12,332 nt of DNA from an uncultured Oscillospiraceae bacterium. Lineage in GTDB: Bacteria; Bacillota; Clostridia; Oscillospirales; Oscillospiraceae. Each line of letters starts with the position of its first letter. Position 1 is the first letter of the stretch. Made by a program: the position numbers and the translations under genes. Below the pieces are notes generated by a model. That model saw only the letters and a list, made by a program, of their open reading frames with translations, was not told where the DNA came from and ran no database searches. This document shows positions 1 to 5,572 of this stretch, one piece after another. The DNA is taken from assembly GCA_934515035.1 (NCBI GenBank), contig CAKSXP010000032.1:1-12332 (forward strand), given 5' to 3'.

Positions 1-143
1 GGATGCAGCAGCCGCCCACGACCGAGAGCTGGGACGGCTTCCGCACCAAGCCCTTCGAGTGGTTCAAGGAGGTCGAGGCCGGCCGCGAGGTAAACCCCTT
101 TGCGCCGAAGCCCGTCGATCCTTACAGGCCCAAATCCAAATAA
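1..143 (+). CDS. 3' end of an unrecognised protein (partial)
   Basis: Reading in the frame of codon 3-5, an open frame of 46 codons runs to a TAA at 141-143. The residues end in NPFAPKPVDPYRPKSK, a proline-rich and basic tail. This looks like the C-terminus of a longer protein that begins before the window. The ATG at 3-5 has no visible ribosome binding site, because only two bases precede it, so I do not take it as the start. Aromatic residues (W10, F13, F18, W20, F21) precede the tail; no catalytic motif or membrane segment is visible. Support for coding is the open frame, GC-rich codon use like its neighbours, and a strong terminator starting ten bases after the stop. I do not recognise the family. 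Confidence 0.5.
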   Translation, partial: MQQPPTTESWDGFRTKPFEWFKEVEAGREVNPFAPKPVDPYRPKSK

Positions 144-152
144 AAGCCGCAG

Positions 153-189
153 AAATTCCGGATGGAGCTTATCCCATCCGGGATTTTTT
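153..189 (+). terminator. Intrinsic terminator of the upstream partial gene
   Basis: The arms CCGGATGG (158-165) and CCATCCGG (174-181) pair perfectly around an 8-base loop. A/T pairs and one wobble pair extend the stem outward to about 153/186. A run of six T follows at 184-189. It starts ten bases after the TAA at 143, so it ends the + strand gene that enters from the left. Confidence 0.85.
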
Positions 190-220
190 GTCCGCGCGCA
201 GGCAGACGGAAACAGGCCGC

Positions 221-255
221 AAAAAATCCCGTACCGGCTGGTACGGGATTCCTTT
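221..255 (-). terminator. Intrinsic terminator of rpmB, possibly bidirectional
   Basis: A perfect 11-bp stem, AATCCCGTACC (225-235) with GGTACGGGATT (240-250), encloses the loop GGCT. Read on the - strand, the stem is followed by six U (221-226). It lies 16 bases past the rpmB stop codon, so it is the rpmB terminator. On the + strand the stem is followed by CC and then five T (253-257), so it may also stop transcription leaking through the preceding + strand terminator. Confidence 0.88.
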
Positions 256-266
256 TTGCGTGGAAT

Positions 267-455
267 TTATACGGCGCGTTCTACCTTGCCGCTGCGAAGG
301 CAACGGGTGCAGGCGTAGACATGCTTGGGACTTCCGTCCACTATGGCCTTTACGCGCTTGACATTGGGCTTCCATGTACGATTGGAACGCCTGTGGGAAT
401 GGCTGACCTTGATGCCGAAAGCCATGTCCTTTCCACAATACTGACACTTTGCCAT
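267..455 (-). CDS. rpmB: 50S ribosomal protein L28 (bL28), zinc-ribbon form
   Basis: This 62-residue protein is ribosomal protein L28, a component of the large subunit. It has the family's basic core (SHSHRRSNRTWKPN, residues 18-31) and the C-terminal pattern YACTRCLRSGKV. Four cysteines, C4, C7, C49 and C52, form two CxxC pairs, the zinc-binding (C+) version of L28. I place the start at the ATG at 455. A GTG at 467 would add MQQK but lies inside the Shine-Dalgarno sequence AGGGAGG (474-468 on the - strand), which fits the ATG better. The gene is transcribed alone, away from hprK and towards the unrecognised partial gene, with its own promoter and terminator. C+ L28 proteins often have zinc-free paralogues repressed by Zur; no such copy is in this window. 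Confidence 0.97.
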   Translation of the reverse strand: MAKCQYCGKDMAFGIKVSHSHRRSNRTWKPNVKRVKAIVDGSPKHVYACTRCLRSGKVERAV

Positions 456-512
456 CTTCTGCTGCACCTCCCTGCTTTGTTGGTCTAATAAATGTTCCCA
501 AAGAACAGCTTT

Positions 513-544
513 ATTATAATAGCAGAAGGGATATTAAAAATCAA
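513..544 (-). promoter_or_regulatory. Promoter of rpmB
   Basis: On the - strand, TTGATT (544-539) is followed after 17 bases by TATTAT (521-516). An overlapping perfect TATAAT lies at 518-513, which would need a 20-base spacer. Either hexamer puts the start near 506-509, giving an untranslated leader of about 50 bases. The A/T-rich ATTATAAT core also reads as TATAAT on the + strand (515-520), but no -35 is found there. Confidence 0.65.
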
Positions 545-612
545 GCTTTTTTTTAATTTTTATAAAACTCATTTTTCGGAGGCTCCGCGCAGCGGTTTTT
601 TACACAAAATAA

Positions 613-641
613 TTGCCAAAATTAATATATAAGGATAAAAT
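613..641 (+). promoter_or_regulatory. Sigma-A promoter of the hprK operon
   Basis: TTGCCA (613-618), a 17-base A/T-rich spacer and TAAAAT (636-641) form a good sigma-A promoter. The predicted start is near 648, giving a leader of about 27 bases before the hprK ATG. The ribosome binding site GGGAGG is at 665-670. I see no other comparable promoter until 9770, so it probably drives the whole run of genes to 9750. Confidence 0.75.
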
Positions 642-675
642 GTATATTGGAAAATGATACTCTCGGGAGGCCGTT

Positions 676-1620
676 ATGAGGAAGATCAAATATACTGTGC
701 CCCTCAAAACGATAGTAATGGAGCACGAACTGAGAATAGTGAACAAAGCCAGCACCTTTGACGAGGACATGATAACCACAGCGGATATAAACCGCCCCGG
801 TCTTCAGCTCTCGGGGTTTTATGATTATTTCGACAAGGACCGCATCCAGATCATCGGCAAGGTCGAGACCGCATACCTCAAAGGGATGGAGTCCGAAAAG
901 CGCATTGAAACGCTCTCGAGATTCATGTCGATGCGCCCGTCGGCGATCATAGTCTGCCACGGGGTGTCTCCGATGCAGGAGCTGAAAGCCTGTGCAAAGA
1001 AGCATGACGTAAACGTCTTTGCAACGGATATAGACACCTCCGAATTCTCCGCCCAGCTGATAGGAACGCTCAGGACCTATCTCGCGCCGAGAGAGACGCG
1101 GCACGGCGTTCTCGTGGAGGTCCACGGCGAGGGCGTGTTCATAACCGGAGACAGCGGCATCGGCAAGAGCGAAACGGCGCTCGAGCTGATAAAGCGCGGC
1201 CACAGGCTCATCGCGGACGACGCCGTCGAGATAAAGCGCATCTCCCGCACGATGCTGACGGGCCAGGCGCCGAAGGTGATACAATATTATATGGAGCTGC
1301 GCGGTATCGGCGTTGTGAACGTCTGCCATCTTTACGGCATCGGCGCCGTAAAGCCGGTGGAACACGTCGATATGGTGATAAATCTCGAGGAGTGGGACGA
1401 CGGAAAGTTTTATGACCGCCTCGGCCTGAGCACGGAGTTCACAACGATACTCGGCGTACGCGTGCCGTATATGACCATACCCGTGCGTCCGGGCCGCAAC
1501 CTTGCGGTCATAATCGAGCTTGCGGCGATGAACAACCGCCTCAAGAAAATGGGATACAACGACGCGATGCAGCTGGCGGACAGCCACGACAGCGCGATCG
1601 ACAACGGAACGCTGATCTGA
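676..1620 (+). CDS. hprK: HPr kinase/phosphorylase
   Basis: HprK phosphorylates HPr on its regulatory serine when glycolytic intermediates are high and removes the phosphate when they are low. This sets carbon catabolite control and PTS activity in the cytoplasm. At 314 residues it has the usual family length. The N-terminal domain (about 1-130) precedes the kinase domain. There the catalytic histidine is H143 (RHGVLVEV), the P-loop is GDSGIGKS at 158-165, and the paired aspartates D181-D182 lie in RLIADD. The HprK signature is MELRGIGVVN (206-215), and the C-terminal motif VRPGRN spans 270-275. The ATG at 676 has GGGAGG five bases upstream; the next ATG at 718 would cut into the N-terminal domain. 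It is the first gene of the operon, with murB starting 21 bases after its stop. Its substrate HPr (ptsH) is not in the window. Confidence 0.97.
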   Translation: MRKIKYTVPLKTIVMEHELRIVNKASTFDEDMITTADINRPGLQLSGFYDYFDKDRIQIIGKVETAYLKGMESEKRIETLSRFMSMRPSAIIVCHGVSPMQELKACAKKHDVNVFATDIDTSEFSAQLIGTLRTYLAPRETRHGVLVEVHGEGVFITGDSGIGKSETALELIKRGHRLIADDAVEIKRISRTMLTGQAPKVIQYYMELRGIGVVNVCHLYGIGAVKPVEHVDMVINLEEWDDGKFYDRLGLSTEFTTILGVRVPYMTIPVRPGRNLAVIIELAAMNNRLKKMGYNDAMQLADSHDSAIDNGTLI

Positions 1621-1641
1621 CGGCGGAGGAGGACGGCAGAC

Positions 1642-2556
1642 ATGGATATGATGAAAACGGCGCTGCGCGAACTGAAAAAGCTCATGCCGGAGCTGGAGGT
1701 GCGCCGCGGCGAACCGATGCGGGACCACTGTTCTTTCCGCATTGGAGGACCGGTCAGCGCGATGGCCTTTCCGCGCGGCGCGGAGGAGTGCGAATATCTT
1801 GCGCAGCTTCTGGCCGGGTTCGGGATAGAACCGCTCGTGATCGGCAACGGGACGAATCTTCTTGTCAGCGACGAGCCGATGGATATGTTCGTCATCAAGA
1901 CCTGCGACGGAATGGGGCAGGTCGAGCTTCTGGACGATACGACGATCTGCGCGGGCGCGGGGCTGACTCTGGCCAGACTGGCGGTGTTCGCGCGGGATCA
2001 TGGGCTGACGGGGCTTGAGTTTGCCCACGGCATTCCCGGCTCGCTCGGCGGCGCGGTCTCGATGAACGCGGGGGCATACGGCGGGGAGATGAAGGACGTC
2101 GTGTCCTCGGTGCGCTTTCTTGACAGCGACGCGGAGCTTTTCGAGCTTTCCGGCGCGGACCTGGGCTTTGAATACAGAAAGAGCGTCTTTTCGGATACGG
2201 ACAGCGTCATACTCGACGCCGTGATAAAGCTTGCTCCCGGCGACAGCGGGGAGATAGGCGCGCGTATGCGCGAGCTGGCTGAAAAGCGCCGCGCCTCGCA
2301 GCCGCTGGAATATCCCTCTGCGGGAAGCACCTTTAAGAGGCCCGAACAGGGCTATGCCGCCGCGATGATAGACGGCTGCGGACTCAAGGGCTTCCGCATC
2401 GGCGGAGCCATGGTATCGGAAAAACACGCGGGCTTTGTCATCAATGCCGGCGGAGCCAGCTTTGACGACGTTATCGCCGTGATGGAGCACGTCGTCGAAA
2501 CGGTATACAGGGCGACCGGCACGGAGCTGGAGCCGGAGGTCAAGATAATAATGTAG
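1642..2556 (+). CDS. murB: UDP-N-acetylenolpyruvoylglucosamine reductase
   Basis: MurB reduces UDP-GlcNAc-enolpyruvate to UDP-MurNAc with NADPH and bound FAD, the second committed step of peptidoglycan synthesis in the cytoplasm. The 304 residues contain the FAD-binding motifs FRIGGP, GNGTNLLVSD and the long block GLEFAHGIPGSLGGAVSMNAGA. They also contain the YPSAGSTFKRP motif with the proton-donor serine S229, the active-site arginine R179 (EYRKS) and the C-terminal glutamate E299 (EPEVKII). The YPSAGSTFK...GLKGFRIGGA pattern is that of the shorter Gram-positive (type II) enzymes. The start has GGAGGAGG at 1625-1632. No key residue is missing. Placement beside hprK, rapZ and yvcK ties wall-precursor supply to carbon sensing. 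Confidence 0.97.
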   Translation: MDMMKTALRELKKLMPELEVRRGEPMRDHCSFRIGGPVSAMAFPRGAEECEYLAQLLAGFGIEPLVIGNGTNLLVSDEPMDMFVIKTCDGMGQVELLDDTTICAGAGLTLARLAVFARDHGLTGLEFAHGIPGSLGGAVSMNAGAYGGEMKDVVSSVRFLDSDAELFELSGADLGFEYRKSVFSDTDSVILDAVIKLAPGDSGEIGARMRELAEKRRASQPLEYPSAGSTFKRPEQGYAAAMIDGCGLKGFRIGGAMVSEKHAGFVINAGGASFDDVIAVMEHVVETVYRATGTELEPEVKIIM

Positions 2557-2560
2557 TAAA

Positions 2561-2576
2561 GGCGCGGGAAAGCGCC
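2561..2576 (+). other. Small stem-loop between murB and rapZ
   Basis: GGCGC (2561-2565) and GCGCC (2572-2576) pair around the loop GGGAAA, four bases after the murB stop. No U-tract follows, so it is not an intrinsic terminator. It may shape the RNA between the two genes; its role is unknown. Confidence 0.4.
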
Positions 2577-2603
2577 GCTGTTCTCTCCCGAGGAGGGTGA
2601 ATC

Positions 2604-3464
2604 ATGGAATTTCTGATAATATCCGGACTGTCCGGCGCGGGAAAAAGCCGCACCGCGGACATACTTGAGGATCTGGACTTTTACTGTGTTGATAATATGC
2701 CCGTCGCGCTTCTGCCGAAGTTTGCGGAGCTGTGCCTTGCCACGCGCGGCCGCTATGAACGCGTCGCGCTTGTGACGGATGTGCGCGAACGCGACAGCTT
2801 TGACGAGCTTTTCAAGGCGCTGGATTCGCTCTGGGAAATGGATCTGGATTACCGCATCCTGTTCGTCGAGGCGGATGTGCCGACGATCGTCAAGCGCTAT
2901 AAGGAGACCCGCCGCCGCCATCCGCTCGCGCAGGAGGGCGGCTCGATCGAGGATGCGGTCAGGCGGGAGATAAATCTGCTGGAGAATCTCCGCGAGCGCG
3001 CGGATTATGTCATAAACACCTCTCACCTCACTCTCGGCCAGCTCCAGAGCGAGATATACAGGCTGTTTGTGGGCGAGAATCTGTCCCGCGCATTGTCCGT
3101 CAACGTTATGTCCTTCGGCTTCAAATACGGGCTGCCGATCGAGGCGGATCTTGTTTTCGACGTCCGTTTTCTGCCGAACCCGTACTATGTCTCGGAGCTC
3201 AAGAACAGGACGGGTCTGGAAGAGCCCGTGCGCGACTTCATAATGAAGCACGACGTATCAAATGAATTTCTCAAGCGGCTCTACGAGCTGATCCGCTTCC
3301 TTCTGCCGCTCTATGTGGAGGAAGGCAAGCACACGCTTACCATAGCTGTCGGGTGCACCGGCGGCCGCCACCGCAGTGTTGCCGTTGCAAACGCGCTGAC
3401 GGAGTTCATAAAGCAGCTGAGCTATGACGCGCGGCTGGTAAACCGTGATATCGACAAGGGGTAA
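2604..3464 (+). CDS. rapZ: RapZ/YvcJ family nucleotide-binding protein
   Basis: This is a 286-residue RapZ (YvcJ) homologue. In E. coli RapZ senses glucosamine-6-phosphate and directs RNase E to the sRNA GlmZ. In Bacillus, YvcJ hydrolyses ATP and GTP and affects competence. Clostridia generally lack the GlmY/GlmZ sRNAs, so the E. coli role should not be assumed. The Walker A motif GLSGAGKS is at residues 8-15. DVRERD follows in the Walker B region, and the C-terminal GCTGGRHRSV (250-259) is the family's conserved ligand-binding loop. The start has AGGAGGG at 2591-2597. The gene lies seven bases before yvcK, which favours joint translation, and the murB-rapZ-yvcK order is the conserved context of the family. 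Confidence 0.95.
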   Translation: MEFLIISGLSGAGKSRTADILEDLDFYCVDNMPVALLPKFAELCLATRGRYERVALVTDVRERDSFDELFKALDSLWEMDLDYRILFVEADVPTIVKRYKETRRRHPLAQEGGSIEDAVRREINLLENLRERADYVINTSHLTLGQLQSEIYRLFVGENLSRALSVNVMSFGFKYGLPIEADLVFDVRFLPNPYYVSELKNRTGLEEPVRDFIMKHDVSNEFLKRLYELIRFLLPLYVEEGKHTLTIAVGCTGGRHRSVAVANALTEFIKQLSYDARLVNRDIDKG

Positions 3465-3471
3465 GCCGGAA

Positions 3472-4482
3472 ATGAACAAATCTTCACAGCATTCACAGTC
3501 CGATCCGCGCATCGTTGTGATCGGCGGAGGAACGGGACTTTCCACCATGCTGCGCGGGCTGAAGCTGTATTCGCGGAACCTGACGGCGATAGTTACCGTC
3601 GCGGACGACGGCGGCGGTTCGGGCATGCTCCGGTCGGAGCTCGGAATGCCGCCGCCGGGCGATATACGCAACTGCCTTCAGGCGCTTGCGAACACGGAGC
3701 CGACGATGGAGGCCCTTCTGAGCTACCGCTTCACGGAGGGGAGCCTTGCCGGGCAGAGCTTCGGGAATCTTTTTCTTGCCGCGCTCAACGGCATGAGCGG
3801 CAGCTTTGACGAGGCGGTCCTCAAGATGAGCGAGGTCCTGGCCGTCACGGGACGGGTCCTGCCGGTCTCCAACGAGGATATACGACTTGCCGCGGAATTT
3901 GAGGACGGCAGTGAGGTCCTGGGGGAATCGCGCATAAGTGCGCACAAGACCGCCTCCGGACAGCACATAAAGCGTGTCCGGCTCATACCGGAGCATCCGC
4001 GCGCCCTGGCCGCCAGCATAGAGGCGATAGAGCAGGCGGAGCTGATAGTGCTCGGCCCCGGCAGCCTTTATACGAGCATAATCCCAAACCTGCTCGTGGA
4101 CGGGATAGCGGACGCTGTTGCCGGGTCGGACGCCGTGCGCGTATATGTACTCAATATAATGACTCAGGACGGCGAGACCGAGCACTATCGCGCCAGCGAT
4201 CATGTGCGGGCGCTGATGGAGCATGCCGGCGGCTGCCGCCTGTTTGACTATTGCCTTGCAAACAGCGCTCCGCTGCCGGAAGACGTGCTGGACCGCTACC
4301 GCCGGATGGATTCGGAACCGACGCAGGTCGATGAGGAGAATATCCGCGCGATGGGCGTCGAGGTCGTCTCCGCGCCGGTCGCGGACCCCGCGGCGGTCAA
4401 GGCACGGCACCAGCCGCTCATGCTCGCCGGGGAGCTTATGCGGCTTTACCGGGACAAATCGCGCACAAAGATATATATTTGA
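3472..4482 (+). CDS. yvcK: Gluconeogenesis factor YvcK (CofD-like protein)
   Basis: YvcK proteins share the CofD (2-phospho-L-lactate transferase) fold but are not coenzyme F420 enzymes. In Bacillus, YvcK is needed for growth on gluconeogenic carbon sources, for normal cell shape and for PBP1 localisation, and it binds UDP-sugars. The 336 residues carry the nucleotide-binding GGGTG at 18-22, the signature DDGGGSG at 45-51 followed by PPGDIRN, and GPGSLYTS at 195-202. The ATG at 3472 has AAGGGG at 3456-3461, overlapping the rapZ stop. A GTG at 3445 would add nine residues inside rapZ and has no ribosome binding site. Length is slightly above the roughly 320 residues of Bacillus YvcK because of a short N-terminal extension (SSQHSQSD). 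Confidence 0.95.
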   Translation: MNKSSQHSQSDPRIVVIGGGTGLSTMLRGLKLYSRNLTAIVTVADDGGGSGMLRSELGMPPPGDIRNCLQALANTEPTMEALLSYRFTEGSLAGQSFGNLFLAALNGMSGSFDEAVLKMSEVLAVTGRVLPVSNEDIRLAAEFEDGSEVLGESRISAHKTASGQHIKRVRLIPEHPRALAASIEAIEQAELIVLGPGSLYTSIIPNLLVDGIADAVAGSDAVRVYVLNIMTQDGETEHYRASDHVRALMEHAGGCRLFDYCLANSAPLPEDVLDRYRRMDSEPTQVDEENIRAMGVEVVSAPVADPAAVKARHQPLMLAGELMRLYRDKSRTKIYI

Positions 4483-4486
4483 TACT

Positions 4487-4516
4487 GCCGGAAAAAGCCT
4501 GCCGGGCTTTTCCGGC
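4487..4516 (+). other. Stem-loop 1 between yvcK and whiA
   Basis: GCCGGAAAA (4487-4495) pairs with TTTTCCGGC (4508-4516). After one bulged A, the stem is extended by GCC with GGC. It starts four bases after the yvcK stop. The next bases are GCACAGG, with no U-tract, so it is not a standard intrinsic terminator. Confidence 0.55.
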
Positions 4517-4520
4517 GCAC

Positions 4521-4557
4521 AGGATCACGGCCCGCCGCGTCTGCGGGCGCGGATCCT
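4521..4557 (+). other. Stem-loop 2 between yvcK and whiA
   Basis: AGGATC (4521-4526) pairs with GATCCT (4552-4557), and GCCCGC (4530-4535) pairs with GCGGGC (4543-4548). A small internal loop separates the two helices. It lies directly behind stem-loop 1. A few T follow after GCGGGG (TTATTTT), which is too far and too broken to call a terminator. Confidence 0.5.
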
Positions 4558-4588
4558 GCGGGGTTATTTTGACGATTGAGGTATTACG

Positions 4589-5500
4589 ATGTCATTTTCA
4601 GAAGGTGTAAAGGCGGAGCTCTGCCGGGAAAACGCTTCAAGGCGGTGCTGCGCCCTTGCCGAATGTTACGGTGTTCTGCTCTACTGCAACACGTTTTCAC
4701 CGCGTGAGATAAAGATAACAACGTCCAGCCGCGAATTTGCCGAGCGCCTGCCGAAGCTGTTCCGCCGCGCGTTTTCGCTCGCGTTCGATGTTATACCGGA
4801 GGAGAGCCGCTCCGGGCGGTTCAGCTTTCTGATAACGGACACGGAGAAAATAAGCCGTATCTTTTCCGCCTACGGATATGACTCGCAGACGACGCTCTCG
4901 CACCATATCAATCTCGGCGTGCTGGAAAACGACTGCTGCAAGGCCAGCTTCATACGCGGCGCGTTTCTGGCCGGAGGGAGCATAACCGACCCCGCCAAGC
5001 GCTATCATCTCGAGTTTGTGACGAGTCATGCCAGCGTCAGCCGCGAGATATTCTCGATCCTGCTGGAGCTGGGCTTTTCCCCGCGCTCGACGACGCGGAG
5101 CGGCAATTACATAACCTATTTCAAGCAGTCCGAGGCGATAGCCGACCTGTTCACGACCATCGGCGCGCCGGTCGCCGCGATGGACATCATGAACGCAAAG
5201 GTCGAAAAGGACATGCGCAACTCCATCAACAGGAAGGTGAACTGCGACAGCGCGAACGCGGACAAGATCGTTTCCGCCGCGCAGGCCCAGCTTGCCGCGA
5301 TACGCCGCATCGACCGGGAGTGCGGCCTTGAGGCCCTGCCGCCGCACCTGTACGAGACCGCGCTTCTGCGCATTGCAAATCCGGAGGCGAGCCTTGCCGA
5401 CCTTGCGCTGCTGTCCGATCCCCCGGTGACGAAATCCTGCCTCAGCCACAGGCTGAAAAAGCTTATGGAGCTTGACCCGAGCGGGCTTCTGGAAAAATAG
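4589..5500 (+). CDS. whiA: DNA-binding protein WhiA
   Basis: WhiA has an N-terminal domain related to LAGLIDADG homing endonucleases, without nuclease activity, and a C-terminal helix-turn-helix. In Streptomyces it is a sporulation regulator. In Bacillus it affects cell division and chromosome segregation. The 303 residues start with the typical MSFSEGVKAELCR. They show the family core RGAFLAGGSITDP...YHLEFV (about 128-150) and end with the helix-turn-helix region ASLADLALLSDPPVTKSCLSHRLKKL. Length is near the usual 310-320. The ATG at 4589 has GAGG at 4578-4581. It follows rapZ-yvcK as in most Gram-positives, but here 106 bases with two stem-loops separate it from yvcK, which could let its level differ from theirs. 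Confidence 0.95.
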   Translation: MSFSEGVKAELCRENASRRCCALAECYGVLLYCNTFSPREIKITTSSREFAERLPKLFRRAFSLAFDVIPEESRSGRFSFLITDTEKISRIFSAYGYDSQTTLSHHINLGVLENDCCKASFIRGAFLAGGSITDPAKRYHLEFVTSHASVSREIFSILLELGFSPRSTTRSGNYITYFKQSEAIADLFTTIGAPVAAMDIMNAKVEKDMRNSINRKVNCDSANADKIVSAAQAQLAAIRRIDRECGLEALPPHLYETALLRIANPEASLADLALLSDPPVTKSCLSHRLKKLMELDPSGLLEK

Positions 5501-5502
5501 GG

Positions 5503-5532
5503 CGCACTGCCGCCTTTATATCCGGCAGTGCG
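5503..5532 (+). other. Stem-loop between whiA and dnaE
   Basis: CGCACTGCCG (5503-5512) and CGGCAGTGCG (5523-5532) form a perfect 10-bp stem around a 10-base A/T-rich loop, three bases after the whiA stop. The bases after it (AAGCTAACG) contain no U-tract. It may be an RNA processing or stability element rather than a terminator. Confidence 0.55.
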
Positions 5533-5572
5533 AAGCTAACGTAAAGAAAAACCAGAAAGGAAAAATACAGAA

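Noticed and set aside
515..601. Possible small RNA on the + strand between rpmB and hprK
   Set aside because: A TATAAT at 515-520 and a 4-bp stem with a T run at 585-601 could bound a transcript. There is no -35, and the stem is too short. The T-rich DNA is explained by the A/T-rich promoter region.
622..2490. 622-codon open frame on the - strand opposite hprK and murB
   Set aside because: It is the mirror of two certain genes in GC-rich DNA, has no ribosome binding site or family motif, and its composition (rich in R, H, A) is typical of antisense frames.
3445..3471. Upstream GTG start for yvcK
   Set aside because: It lies within rapZ with no ribosome binding site, while the ATG at 3472 has AAGGGG at suitable distance.
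4223..4579. 118-codon + strand frame overlapping the end of yvcK and the stem-loop region
   Set aside because: It is out of frame with yvcK, rich in R and S from GC-rich shadow coding, has no ribosome binding site and covers the yvcK-whiA hairpins.
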